64,000 nucleotides of DNA from an uncultured Psychrobacter sp. (GTDB taxonomy: Bacteria; Pseudomonadota; Gammaproteobacteria; Pseudomonadales; Moraxellaceae): contig CANLDW010000001.1 of NCBI GenBank assembly GCA_947489525.1, forward strand, positions 496,001 through 560,000, read 5' to 3'. Positions 8,011 through 16,375 of the stretch are shown piece by piece. Both the position numbers and the translations under genes were made by a program. Each line of letters begins with the position of its first letter. Position 1 is the stretch's first letter. A model generated the notes under the pieces. The model had not been told where the DNA came from. It was given only the letters and a program-made list of their open reading frames with translations, and searched no databases.

Positions 8011-9693
8011 ATGAACCAGTTTGAGCAAATAAAGTTAACGGCACCTACGCTTAGCGTCACTGATTTTAATCTTCCTTCACTACACTTATTGCACGATGAA
8101 ATCATTGTGACTCTAAAAGACACGGAGATTCACTTAAGTGAGTTCAACGATGATAATACTCAAGCGCCACTGCTAATGGACTCCATCACTGTATTAAAGC
8201 AGTTGTCCTACATCTTTAAGCTTATTACGCTAGTAGGGGCTGAAGTGCTGAGCACTTGTATCGTTAATGGTTTACAGCGTCTCTATGATAGCGGCGACAA
8301 CAATGACACCGCTCTCATTATGGATCTATCCGAAGCGATCATGACGCTCGATCGCTACATTGAGTTTGTGCTGCTGACTGAGACCGTAGAGCCGACTTTG
8401 CTACTGCCTATTATTAATAAGCTCAATGCCCATGGAAATGAGGACGCTATACAAGCGGATTACTTCTCAACTTTTGGCAGTAGCAGCGTCGTTATTGCCA
8501 ATCCTGAACAAAACTTTCAGCCCCTAACCGAGCTTGATCTGGATAGAACGCTTTTGACTTATGCGTATCGCAGTGGTCTTGGCGTCGTTCTGACTCATCA
8601 AGATGGCATCATTAGCAGCGATGATCAGCAAAAACTTGATGCCATGAGCGCGGCTTGTGCTACGGTAGCAGCATACACGGATCGGCTGTTTTGGCAAGCA
8701 GCGGCGGCAGCGACAATGGATATTGCAACAGCGCTACCGCTAAATGCCAGCCAAAAGCACACGCTTATCTATGTGGAGCAGCAGTTCAATAGCTATTTGC
8801 CTGTGATGGATACGCGCTTCGCTGACTTAGTAAGTTTTGCTTGCCAGCGTGATAACGAGCAGGCAGTGGCCCTATGTGAACAGTACGCCAAAAACAAGCT
8901 TGAGGACCCACAGCGCGAGCAGATGAAGCGCTTCTTATTTGGCCCTAATCGTGAGCTCACAGATACGCTGAATACCATCATTCAAGCCCAAATTAACAAT
9001 ATAAAAGACGATGTCGACAGCTACGCGCGCGGCGAGTCGCTAAATTCAGTGGAGACGCAAACGGCGCAAATTATTGAAGCGCTCACGACACTGCGCTCAT
9101 CACTGCGACTGCTTGGTCTGTCTGACGCCGCCGCTAGCTTACAAACGGCTGCGGACGCCGTTGCCAATTGGCAAGCGCCCTCGCCAACCGACTTTGATCA
9201 TCTCCTGTTAGCGCTGATGCACGCTGAAAATGCGACGATCTCTATGGCAGAGATGCATACACCAGGGGCGATCTATTTGCCGCTTAATAATCCGCATATC
9301 TCCTTACATCAGCTCAATACGGCTTATGACACGCTTATACAAGAGAGCCGTACTGCCATCGCAAGCGCTGAGCAAGCGATTAATGACTATTTATCTGAGC
9401 CTGAGCGCGATATGCTCAATATCCAAAATATCCCTGAGATGATGCGTCAAGTTGCAGGGGCAGTACGCTTCTTACAGCTGCCAACACCTGCTAGTATGCT
9501 GAGTCAGTTAGCAAACTATATCGAGCAGTGTATTAAAAACGGCAAACGTATAGAAGATGATACGCTAGCGTGCATTGCCGATGTCATTATGGCAGTGGAT
9601 TATCATTTGGACGGCTTTGAGCACAACCGTCCAGTCAGCAAGCAAGCGCTTGATGTCGGTCAGCACAGTCTAAGCCAGCTCCTCGCCGCTTAG
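8011..9693 (+). CDS. fimL: FimL-like type IV pilus/twitching regulator
   Basis: A 560-residue, mostly helical soluble protein. The opening (SLHLLHDEIIVTLKDTEIHLSEF, then LKQLSYIFKLITLVGAEVL) has the heptad pattern of the degenerate HPt-like domains of FimL and the ChpA N-terminus, and the length matches P. aeruginosa FimL. No phospho-accepting histidine motif is visible, as expected for FimL, which scaffolds type IV pilus assembly and cAMP signalling instead of phosphotransfer. Synteny supports the call: nudC follows directly, as fimL-nudC do in Pseudomonas, and the rnhA/dnaQ unit precedes. The family call rests on pattern and context, without an alignment. Confidence 0.72.
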   Translation: MNQFEQIKLTAPTLSVTDFNLPSLHLLHDEIIVTLKDTEIHLSEFNDDNTQAPLLMDSITVLKQLSYIFKLITLVGAEVLSTCIVNGLQRLYDSGDNNDTALIMDLSEAIMTLDRYIEFVLLTETVEPTLLLPIINKLNAHGNEDAIQADYFSTFGSSSVVIANPEQNFQPLTELDLDRTLLTYAYRSGLGVVLTHQDGIISSDDQQKLDAMSAACATVAAYTDRLFWQAAAAATMDIATALPLNASQKHTLIYVEQQFNSYLPVMDTRFADLVSFACQRDNEQAVALCEQYAKNKLEDPQREQMKRFLFGPNRELTDTLNTIIQAQINNIKDDVDSYARGESLNSVETQTAQIIEALTTLRSSLRLLGLSDAAASLQTAADAVANWQAPSPTDFDHLLLALMHAENATISMAEMHTPGAIYLPLNNPHISLHQLNTAYDTLIQESRTAIASAEQAINDYLSEPERDMLNIQNIPEMMRQVAGAVRFLQLPTPASMLSQLANYIEQCIKNGKRIEDDTLACIADVIMAVDYHLDGFEHNRPVSKQALDVGQHSLSQLLAA

Positions 9694-9736
9694 TATTGTA
9701 GGTTCTTAGCATCATAGTTTTTAGCATCGCAGGTTT
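9690..9736 (+). repeat. Degenerate tandem repeat overlapping the fimL stop codon
   Basis: Three 15-16 bp units, TTAGTATTGTAGGTTC, TTAGCATCATAGTTT and TTAGCATCGCAGGTTT, begin at 9690. The first covers the TAG stop of fimL (9691-9693). Confidence 0.65.
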
Positions 9737-9767
9737 AAGATGTCATAATGTTTTAAGACATCTTAAA
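9734..9767 (+). terminator. Stem-loop after fimL
   Basis: TTTAAGATGTC (9734-9744) and GACATCTTAAA (9757-9767) form an 11-bp perfect stem with a 12-nt loop. There is no T-run beyond the stem, so it could also be a stability or processing hairpin. Confidence 0.5.
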
Positions 9768-9873
9768 ATGTGGGTGCAAGAAGGTGAGGGTGCAAGGGCA
9801 TTAGACTACTCGTATCTACTTTATAAATGTTTTGGTTGTTCATCGCTGAAACTCTAAGGATTGCTATACCTTT

Positions 9874-10752
9874 ATGATGACCGCTTTTATTCTGCAAAAA
9901 GATGCTGTGTTGTGCCACTACCACGGTAAAGGGTGGTGGCCGCTGTATATCCCTGTAGAAGATAAAGCCGATGATAACGATGCGCCTATTTATCAAGTTG
10001 GGCGCGTTGCGCTACAGCAAATGCTTCCAATAAGCGAAAAAGAGGATGCAGGAGCTGAACAAGCGGCTTGGGCGCTAACGGACGATTATGCGCGAGCACA
10101 TGATATTGAGCTGCCTGCGCTTGATGATCACCATGCCTTTATTGACTATCGCAAGCTTATCACCACCTTACCCGCTATCCTATCTGATCAACTGAGCCAA
10201 GCTATACAACTACTGCGCTGGCAGGCGGATACTCAGTTTTGTAGTCGCTGCAGTAGTCCTGTGCAGCCTGCTGACTCTGGCGAGCGCGCTATGGTGTGTC
10301 CTGTGTGTCACCTGCGTCAGTACCCACGCGTGCAGCCTTGTATCATTACCGCTATCACGCGTCCCAATCCGCAAACAGGTGCGATGCAGATATTACTTGC
10401 GCACCACCACCGCTACGGCAAACAAAACCTTCCATTACAGTACGGTCTTATAGCAGGCTTTGTCGAAGTTGGTGAGAGCTTAGAGCACGCTGTGGTGCGC
10501 GAGGTGTTTGAGGAGGTCGGTATCGAGTTGTCAGATATCCGCTACGTTAGCAGCCAGCCTTGGCCCTATCCTTCTAATTTGATGCTCGGCTTTGAAGCCG
10601 CTTACGCTCGTGGCACTATCAAAATTCAAGAAAGCGAGCTGTCACATGCTGACTTTTTCGATCTAGCCAATCTGCCTAAAATACCTTTTAAAGGCAGCAT
10701 CGCCTACGAGCTCATTGCCAAAGTCGCTTATGAGTACGGTATCGCTATTTAA
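9874..10752 (+). CDS. nudC: NAD(+)/NADH pyrophosphatase, RNA deNADding Nudix enzyme
   Basis: A 292-residue protein with the full NudC layout: an N-terminal domain (1-120), a zinc ribbon with CSRC and CPVC pairs (about 122-144), and a Nudix box GFVEVGESLEHAVV followed by REVFEEVGI (G-x5-E-x7-REVxEExGI) around residues 195-217. The NudC-specific SQPWPYPSNLM follows, which separates it from other Nudix enzymes. It splits NAD(H) to NMN(H) and AMP and removes NAD caps from RNA. Two ATGs open the frame; the first is used. It lies 180 bp after fimL on the same strand. Confidence 0.94.
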   Translation: MMTAFILQKDAVLCHYHGKGWWPLYIPVEDKADDNDAPIYQVGRVALQQMLPISEKEDAGAEQAAWALTDDYARAHDIELPALDDHHAFIDYRKLITTLPAILSDQLSQAIQLLRWQADTQFCSRCSSPVQPADSGERAMVCPVCHLRQYPRVQPCIITAITRPNPQTGAMQILLAHHHRYGKQNLPLQYGLIAGFVEVGESLEHAVVREVFEEVGIELSDIRYVSSQPWPYPSNLMLGFEAAYARGTIKIQESELSHADFFDLANLPKIPFKGSIAYELIAKVAYEYGIAI

Positions 10753-10837
10753 GTCAGTTTACTTTTATCACTACTACTTTTAGTATAGTAAAAACAAGCA
10801 CATCTATTATATATACCAGCAGATACTAAGGTATGAT

Positions 10838-11689
10838 ATGCAACGCGCTACCCGCCTCACAACGCTACCTATTTTATTTGACACTTTGGGTCTCGATGAC
10901 TTGCCTACTGACGAGCAAGCGATGATTGCGCGTATTGATGCGTGTCTACCGCAAACGCAGTGTGGTCTGTGCGAGCACCCTGATGGCTGTCTGCCCTATG
11001 CAAGCGCCATTGTGATGGATAATGAGCCGTATAATAAATGCGTACCCGGTGGTCAACCAGTTACTGATGCTATCCGTCAAATACTGTTAGACGACAATAA
11101 GGTAGACAATGACGAAGAACCCCTCACAGCGGCGCCTTCACAGTGGCCGGTAGATCCTAGTACGCATCGCCCTACTGAGGTGCGCGCGGTCATTCGCGAA
11201 GATGAGTGCATCGGCTGTACTAAATGTATTCCCGCCTGCCCTGTTGACGCTATCGTCGGTACAGGCAAGCACATGCACACGATCTTCACAGATCTGTGCA
11301 CGGGCTGCGAGCTGTGTATCGCGCCCTGCCCTGTTGATTGTATCGATCTAGTCGCTATTGATCGGCAGCCGACGCCAACCGAGCGCGTACAAGAACAAAA
11401 CGATCTAAGACAACGCTATCATACCCACCTTAATCGGGTCGCCGCGCAGCTGGCAGACACTCGTAATGCCAAGCCCGTCATTAGTATGGTTGAGGCCAAA
11501 CTCAACAACGCCGCTACTCGCACGCTTGACATCAGTGAGGCTGACGCCAAAAACACGATTGCAGCCGCGACCCTACGAAGCAAAATCAAAAAACTACAAA
11601 AGCAGCTTAGTGTACGTCCTAATCCCAAAAAACAAGATGAGCTTAGCGCTTTGCAAACTGAACTTGCTAAGCTTACTCAGTCTCAATAA
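10838..11689 (+). CDS. RnfB/RsxB-like ferredoxin protein without membrane anchor
   Basis: A 283-residue iron-sulfur protein. Residues about 40-85 hold an RnfB-type cluster region, CGLCEHPDGCLPYASAI followed by KCVPGG; the cysteine spacing C-x2-C-x5-C is one residue longer than the usual RnfB C-x2-C-x4-C. Two [4Fe-4S] ferredoxin motifs follow: CIGCTKCIPACP and CTGCELCIAPCP (about 128-175). The C-terminal 100 residues are a charged helical tail with Lys/Ala-rich coiled-coil character. The hydrophobic N-terminal helix of canonical RnfB is absent and no rnfA/C/D/G/E gene is near, so the protein is probably a soluble electron carrier. The gene ends 49 bp before nth on the same strand, suggesting an operon. 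Confidence 0.85.
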   Translation: MQRATRLTTLPILFDTLGLDDLPTDEQAMIARIDACLPQTQCGLCEHPDGCLPYASAIVMDNEPYNKCVPGGQPVTDAIRQILLDDNKVDNDEEPLTAAPSQWPVDPSTHRPTEVRAVIREDECIGCTKCIPACPVDAIVGTGKHMHTIFTDLCTGCELCIAPCPVDCIDLVAIDRQPTPTERVQEQNDLRQRYHTHLNRVAAQLADTRNAKPVISMVEAKLNNAATRTLDISEADAKNTIAAATLRSKIKKLQKQLSVRPNPKKQDELSALQTELAKLTQSQ

Positions 11690-11738
11690 CCTCAAACCCT
11701 AATCGTCAGTAAATAACTTTTAAAAAAGACATCACACT

Positions 11739-12434
11739 ATGAGTAAAACGGTTAAACACAAGACAGCGGACACGCCGCCATCCAGACGTATGCCTAACCC
11801 TAATGTACGTCCCTTCTTTGAGAAACTAGCAGCAACCATTGCTGAACCCGTCTCAGATCTGAATTATAAGACAAACTTTGAGCTACTTATCGCGGTTATT
11901 CTATCAGCGCAGGCGACAGATATTAGCGTTAATATTGCGACCAAACAGCTCTACGCCGTTGCCAATACGCCTGAGACTATACTGGCACTTGGCGAGGAAG
12001 GGTTGAAACCGTACATTAAGAATATCGGACTATACAACGCCAAAGCCAAAAACATCATAAAGACGTGCCGTGACCTTATCGATAAATTTGATAGTACGGT
12101 CCCTGATAACCGTAAAGATCTAGAGTCACTGGCAGGCGTCGGTCGTAAAACAGCCAACGTTGTGCTCAATAGCGGCTTTGGGCAGCCGACTATGGCGGTG
12201 GATACCCATATCTTTCGCGTTGGTAATCGCACCGGTCTTGCGACGGGTAAAAACGTACTCATCGTCGAGCAAAAGCTGGTTGAGCGTATACCGGAGGAGT
12301 TTATGCTCGACGCTCATCACTATCTTATCCTGCATGGCCGCTATACCTGCAAGGCACGCACACCGCAATGTGGCGCTTGTCCAGTCTATGAAGAATGTAT
12401 GTTTAAAGACAAAGCGGCATTTTTGGAGATTTGA
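11739..12434 (+). CDS. nth: Endonuclease III, DNA glycosylase/AP lyase
   Basis: A 231-residue base-excision-repair enzyme, about 20 residues longer than the E. coli protein because of a Lys/Pro-rich N-terminal extension. The helix-hairpin-helix LAGVGRKTANVVLN supplies the catalytic lysine, AVDTHIFRVGNR the catalytic aspartate, and the C-terminal CKARTPQCGACPVYEEC the C-x6-C-x2-C-x5-C ligands of the [4Fe-4S] cluster. It removes oxidised pyrimidines and nicks the abasic site. It follows the RnfB-like ferredoxin; in many gammaproteobacteria nth is the last gene of the rnf operon, and here only the rnfB-like gene remains beside it. Confidence 0.96.
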   Translation: MSKTVKHKTADTPPSRRMPNPNVRPFFEKLAATIAEPVSDLNYKTNFELLIAVILSAQATDISVNIATKQLYAVANTPETILALGEEGLKPYIKNIGLYNAKAKNIIKTCRDLIDKFDSTVPDNRKDLESLAGVGRKTANVVLNSGFGQPTMAVDTHIFRVGNRTGLATGKNVLIVEQKLVERIPEEFMLDAHHYLILHGRYTCKARTPQCGACPVYEECMFKDKAAFLEI

Positions 12435-12576
12435 CTCCTTATGAAATAGTTCTAGTTATTCCTGACGATTACCAATATATGGATACAGAGCTGATTGACT
12501 GGCTTAAGAATGCGATAAATACACATGTAGCCTAATTGACAGCACTCTTATTATGAATAAAACAAGATGCCAAAAA

Positions 12577-12641
12577 TGAGCGTTTGCTCACTCTAGCTTT
12601 GGGTCAAGCAGTCACTTGACAGTACGAGCAAGCGCTAGAGT
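12577..12641 (+). promoter_or_regulatory. Structured element upstream of metK (possible leader or nth terminator)
   Basis: Several inverted repeats are packed in 65 nt. TGAGC/GCTCA (12577-12581, 12586-12590) make a small hairpin; ACTCTAGC (12590-12597) pairs with GCTAGAGT (12634-12641); inside that, GTCAAG (12603-12608) pairs with CTTGAC (12615-12620). GTTTGCTC (12582-12589) can alternatively pair with GAGCAAGC (12626-12633), excluding the first hairpin. TTTT overlaps the 3' end of the outer stem (12641-12644). It lies about 128 bp before metK and could be the nth terminator, a metK leader, or both. It does not match a SAM riboswitch that I can recognise. Confidence 0.4.
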
Positions 12642-12768
12642 TTTAAGCGAATTCACGGTAAGATAGACTCATTTTTTGGCTGCATTTTATCTTTTTTTTA
12701 AATTTTCACCTCTGATACTTTTAACGACTGCTCTTATTTGACAGTCCCTGCAATTAAGCGATCCTTTT

Positions 12769-13935
12769 ATGCGTGAATACAACTTATTTACCTCAGAATC
12801 TGTTAGCGAAGGTCACCCTGATAAAATGGCGGACCAAATATCTGACGCCCTACTTGACGCTATATTACGCGAAGACCTGCATGCTCGCGTCGCTTGTGAG
12901 ACCTTGGTTAAGACGGGCGCGGTTGTCTTAGCAGGCGAGATCACTACGACAGCTAATATCGATATTGAGCGTATCGTACGCGACACGGTTAACGGTATTG
13001 GCTATCACCACTCAGACTTAGGTTTTGATGGTGAGACCTGCGCGGTGATTAATATGATTGGTAAGCAGTCGCCAGAGATCGCGCAAGGCGTTGATCGTAG
13101 TAGCCCTGAGGAGCAAGGCGCAGGGGATCAGGGTCTTATGTTCGGTTATGCGAGTAATGAGACGGAAGTCTTAATGCCAGCGCCTATTGAATACGCGCAC
13201 CGGTTGATGGAGCGTCAATCTGATCTGCGCCGCTCAGGCACACTACCTTGGCTGCGTCCCGATGCTAAGGCTCAAGTAACGCTCAGATACGACGGCAACC
13301 AGCCTGCTGCTATCGATGCTGTCGTACTATCGACTCAGCACGACCCTAGTATCAGCCAAAGCGATCTGTTCGAGGCGGTCATGGAGTCGATTGTCAAACA
13401 AGTACTGCCCGCAGACTTGCTGCATGCCGATACGCGCTACCATATCAACCCAACAGGTAAGTTCGTCATCGGTGGCCCAGTAGGTGATGCCGGTCTTACA
13501 GGCCGTAAAATTATCGTTGACACCTACGGCGGTATGGCGCGTCACGGCGGCGGCGCCTTTAGTGGTAAGGATCCCTCAAAGGTGGATCGCAGCGCCGCTT
13601 ATGCCGTGCGTTACGTTGCCAAAAATATTGTCGCAGCAGGTCTTGCTGAGCGCTGTGAAGTCCAAGTCAGCTACGCCATTGGCGTTGCCGAACCGACGTC
13701 AATCTCGGTTAATACCTTTGGCACCAGCAGTATCAGTAACAGCGAGATCATCCGCCTGATTCGTACTCATTTTGATTTGCGCCCTTATGGCATCACTCGT
13801 ATGCTAAACTTATTACAGCCCATGTATCAGCAAACGGCAACTTTTGGTCACTTTGGCCGCGCAGGTTCTGAGACTGCATTTACGTGGGAGAAGACCGACA
13901 AAGCTGATATTCTAAAAGCGGATGCGGGTCTATAG
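12769..13935 (+). CDS. metK: S-adenosylmethionine synthase
   Basis: A 388-residue enzyme, the usual length. It makes S-adenosylmethionine from methionine and ATP. Visible signatures are [15 protein letters not shown] (ATP and metal site near the N-terminus), [12 protein letters not shown] (methionine-binding loop, MetK signature 1) and [19 protein letters not shown] (glycine-rich P-loop-like signature 2). The C-terminus carries the RPYGI and FGHFGR motifs. The gap from nth is 334 bp: besides the structured element it holds only a weak 34-codon open stretch. The DUF3144 gene follows 32 bp downstream. Confidence 0.97.
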   Translation: MREYNLFTSESVSEGHPDKMADQISDALLDAILREDLHARVACETLVKTGAVVLAGEITTTANIDIERIVRDTVNGIGYHHSDLGFDGETCAVINMIGKQSPEIAQGVDRSSPEEQGAGDQGLMFGYASNETEVLMPAPIEYAHRLMERQSDLRRSGTLPWLRPDAKAQVTLRYDGNQPAAIDAVVLSTQHDPSISQSDLFEAVMESIVKQVLPADLLHADTRYHINPTGKFVIGGPVGDAGLTGRKIIVDTYGGMARHGGGAFSGKDPSKVDRSAAYAVRYVAKNIVAAGLAERCEVQVSYAIGVAEPTSISVNTFGTSSISNSEIIRLIRTHFDLRPYGITRMLNLLQPMYQQTATFGHFGRAGSETAFTWEKTDKADILKADAGL

Positions 13936-13967
13936 TTCATACTTACTTAATACAATAGGAGTCGCTT

Positions 13968-14390
13968 ATGTCTCAGAATAATATGCCAAACGATAACCCT
14001 GATAGTGATCTTGATAACTCTACTAGCACTAATGATAAAAGCCCTATGAATACAGACAGTATCGATAGCGCTGATGTCGAGATTACCCCAGAGATGCAAG
14101 CGTTTTATCAGCGGGCGGATACCATCATTAGCGTTGCTAATAGTCAGCTTGGTGAAAACGCGCATTCTGGGCAAGTTGGTGCGTCATTATTATACGCAGC
14201 AGCACGTTACAGTGCGTCAGTGGCGTCGATTGGCTTTGTCAAAGGCGACGACTTTGCCAAAGAAAAAGAGGACATCATTGAGTTTTATGTCAAGCAGTAC
14301 CGCCAGATGCTAAGCGATAACCTGACGGATTACGCGCAAAACTTCGATAAATACGTGCAGCTTAATAAAAGTGGCAATACTGACGAGTAG
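13968..14390 (+). CDS. DUF3144 family protein
   Basis: A 140-residue protein with a strong AGGAG site upstream of the ATG. The first 40 residues are Asn/Asp/Ser-rich and disordered. Residues about 42-130 (MQAFYQRADTIISVANSQ, then GASLLYAAARYSASVASIG) match the DUF3144 fold, a small helical family common in marine and Moraxellaceae gammaproteobacteria with no known function. It probably shares a transcript with metK and ends at the terminator at 14451. Confidence 0.8.
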   Translation: MSQNNMPNDNPDSDLDNSTSTNDKSPMNTDSIDSADVEITPEMQAFYQRADTIISVANSQLGENAHSGQVGASLLYAAARYSASVASIGFVKGDDFAKEKEDIIEFYVKQYRQMLSDNLTDYAQNFDKYVQLNKSGNTDE

Positions 14391-14450
14391 CTTTTGGTAT
14401 GTATTATTCGCTATGTTAGTTAAAGTTTTAATTTTTATCATTAAACAAGA

Positions 14451-14480
14451 AAACCCCAGCTTTTCATAAGCTGGGGTTTA
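14451..14480. terminator. Bidirectional intrinsic terminator
   Basis: AAACCCCAGCTT and AAGCTGGGGTTT form a 12-bp stem around a short TTCAT loop. It lies between the DUF3144 gene and the convergent BCCT gene and can serve both strands. Confidence 0.85.
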
Positions 14481-14511
14481 TATTTATGCGAACGCATTTA
14501 GCTAAAAGACA

Positions 14512-16170
14512 TTAGTCACCCGTTTTGACAATGATATCAGGTGGGCCTTTGAGCAGCTCTTCATCACGGAATTCATTGGCTGAGTTATGTTCTGCTGACT
14601 CTTCGGTGATAAACCACTGCTGCTGGCGATAAAGAATTAAGCGATCTCGGCTTAGACCACGTAGTAGCGAGTACATCATAATCACAATCACGATAGCAAA
14701 CGGAAAACCTGAGACAATTGACGCCGCTTGTAGCGCACTTAGACCACCTGCTGCTAGCAATACCGCTGCAATAACCCCTTCTGTTCCCGCCCAGAACAGA
14801 CGCTGAATCTTTGGTGGATCCGTATCGCCGCCCGAGGTTAGCATATCAATAACAAAACTGGCTGAATCCGATGAGGTCACAAACCATAGAACAATCATAA
14901 CCACGATCAATAGATTGACCGCTGATGTCAATGGATAAGACTCCATAAGCTTAAAAATAGCGCTACCGGTATCCGCTTGTACCGCTTCGATAAGACCTGG
15001 GCTAACAATAGCAGGATCTGCTGCCGCCATAAGCTCTAAGTGAACCGCTGAACCCCCAAAAGCGGTAAACCATAAGAACAAGATCGTAATCGGAATCAGT
15101 AGTACACCGAGGATAAACTCGCGAATCGTACGACCGCGCGAGATACGTGCGACGAATACGCCCACAAAGGGTGACCAGCTAATCCACCATGCCCAATAAA
15201 ATATCGTCCATGACGACTGCCAGTTTTCCTCGCCTTGGTAAGACTCTGTCCACATACCAAGTGGGATGACCTGATGCAGATAATTACCGATATTCTCAAT
15301 AAAGCTATTAAAAATAAACTGTGTTGGTCCTAATATAATCACAAAGCTCAGTAGGACGACTGTGAATAAGATATTAACATCACTTAGACGTTTGATACCT
15401 TTATCCAAACCCATGAACAAGGATAAACCTGCAAGTACCGTGATAAAGGCAATTAACATAATCTGAACCGCGATCGTATTAGGTATACCAAACAAGGTCT
15501 CAAGACCTGAGTTGATCTGTAACACGCCTAGACCAAGCGTAGTCACTACCCCAAACATAGTTCCGAATACGGCGAGTGTATCGACCGTATGACCCCAGCC
15601 GCCATAGATTTTTTTACCCAGTAGCGGATAAAGCGTTGAGCGAATAGCGAGTGGTAGACCGCGGCGATAGTGGAAGTAAGCGAGCGCTAGAGCCACCATG
15701 CCATAAACCGCCCAAACGTGCAGACCGTAATGCAAGAATGATATATTCATAGCCAGCTTTGCCGCTTCGATCGTTTGCGCCTCGCCCAAAGGTGGCGCCA
15801 TAAAGTGATATAGCGGCTCCGCTGTACCCCAATATAGCAAACCAATACCGATACCTGCAGAGAACAGCATACCGATCCAAGAGATCAAATTATATTCAGG
15901 TGCCTCCGTCTGATGACCCAGCCTAATATCCCCGTAACGGCTAAAGATCATGTAAATACTCATGACTAAAGCTAAGTTGACAACGACAATAAAGAACCAG
16001 CCAAAGCGTACCGACACGAATGCCTTGGCTTCGTTAAATATCAGCTCTGCCTGCGCGTTAAAGAAAGCACCAAATATAATGAACGCAATAATCAATATTG
16101 CTGAGGTCAAAAATACAGGCTTACTGACCCGCGGAAATGGGCCCAGTCTGCCTACCTTTACATGATCCAT
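14512..16170 (-). CDS. BCCT-family transporter (betaine/carnitine/choline), copy 1
   Basis: A 552-residue, twelve-helix inner-membrane protein. WTIFYWAWWISWSPFVG followed by ARISRGRTIREF is the classic BCCT signature, with the aromatic substrate box in the Trp-rich helix. BCCT carriers import quaternary ammonium compounds such as glycine betaine or choline with sodium or protons, mainly for osmotic and cold tolerance. It begins MDHVKVGRLGPFPRV, almost identical to the next gene, showing a duplication. The C-terminal cytoplasmic tail (about 40 residues) is much shorter than that of E. coli BetT. It is monocistronic, separated from copy 2 by about 205 bp containing a terminator. Confidence 0.92.
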   Translation of the reverse strand: MDHVKVGRLGPFPRVSKPVFLTSAILIIAFIIFGAFFNAQAELIFNEAKAFVSVRFGWFFIVVVNLALVMSIYMIFSRYGDIRLGHQTEAPEYNLISWIGMLFSAGIGIGLLYWGTAEPLYHFMAPPLGEAQTIEAAKLAMNISFLHYGLHVWAVYGMVALALAYFHYRRGLPLAIRSTLYPLLGKKIYGGWGHTVDTLAVFGTMFGVVTTLGLGVLQINSGLETLFGIPNTIAVQIMLIAFITVLAGLSLFMGLDKGIKRLSDVNILFTVVLLSFVIILGPTQFIFNSFIENIGNYLHQVIPLGMWTESYQGEENWQSSWTIFYWAWWISWSPFVGVFVARISRGRTIREFILGVLLIPITILFLWFTAFGGSAVHLELMAAADPAIVSPGLIEAVQADTGSAIFKLMESYPLTSAVNLLIVVMIVLWFVTSSDSASFVIDMLTSGGDTDPPKIQRLFWAGTEGVIAAVLLAAGGLSALQAASIVSGFPFAIVIVIMMYSLLRGLSRDRLILYRQQQWFITEESAEHNSANEFRDEELLKGPPDIIVKTGD

Positions 16171-16321
16171 AGGTATTCCAAAGATTAAAATTGCGTCACC
16201 ATAACAAGATATGGTCTATTTATCAAACACAGCATCAAACATACAGTCTTTAATATATAGAAACAGGAGTGATAAATTCAAGTTTAGTTATGTTTAATGC
16301 AATAATCTAGACCCAATAAAA

Positions 16322-16353
16322 AAACCCTCAAACTATAAATAATTTGAGGGTTT
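16322..16353 (-). terminator. Intrinsic terminator of BCCT copy 2
   Basis: AAACCCTCAAA (16322-16332) pairs with TTTGAGGGTTT (16343-16353). Read on the minus strand the stem runs into a T-tract (plus-strand AATAAAAAAA). It separates the two BCCT genes transcriptionally. Confidence 0.88.
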
Positions 16354-16375
16354 GATAAGTACAGAAGCCTACTAA

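Noticed and set aside
12435-12540. A 34-codon open stretch after nth ending NAINTHVA.
   Set aside because: Short, TTG-started, no ribosome site and no recognisable family; could be a gene remnant but cannot be supported.
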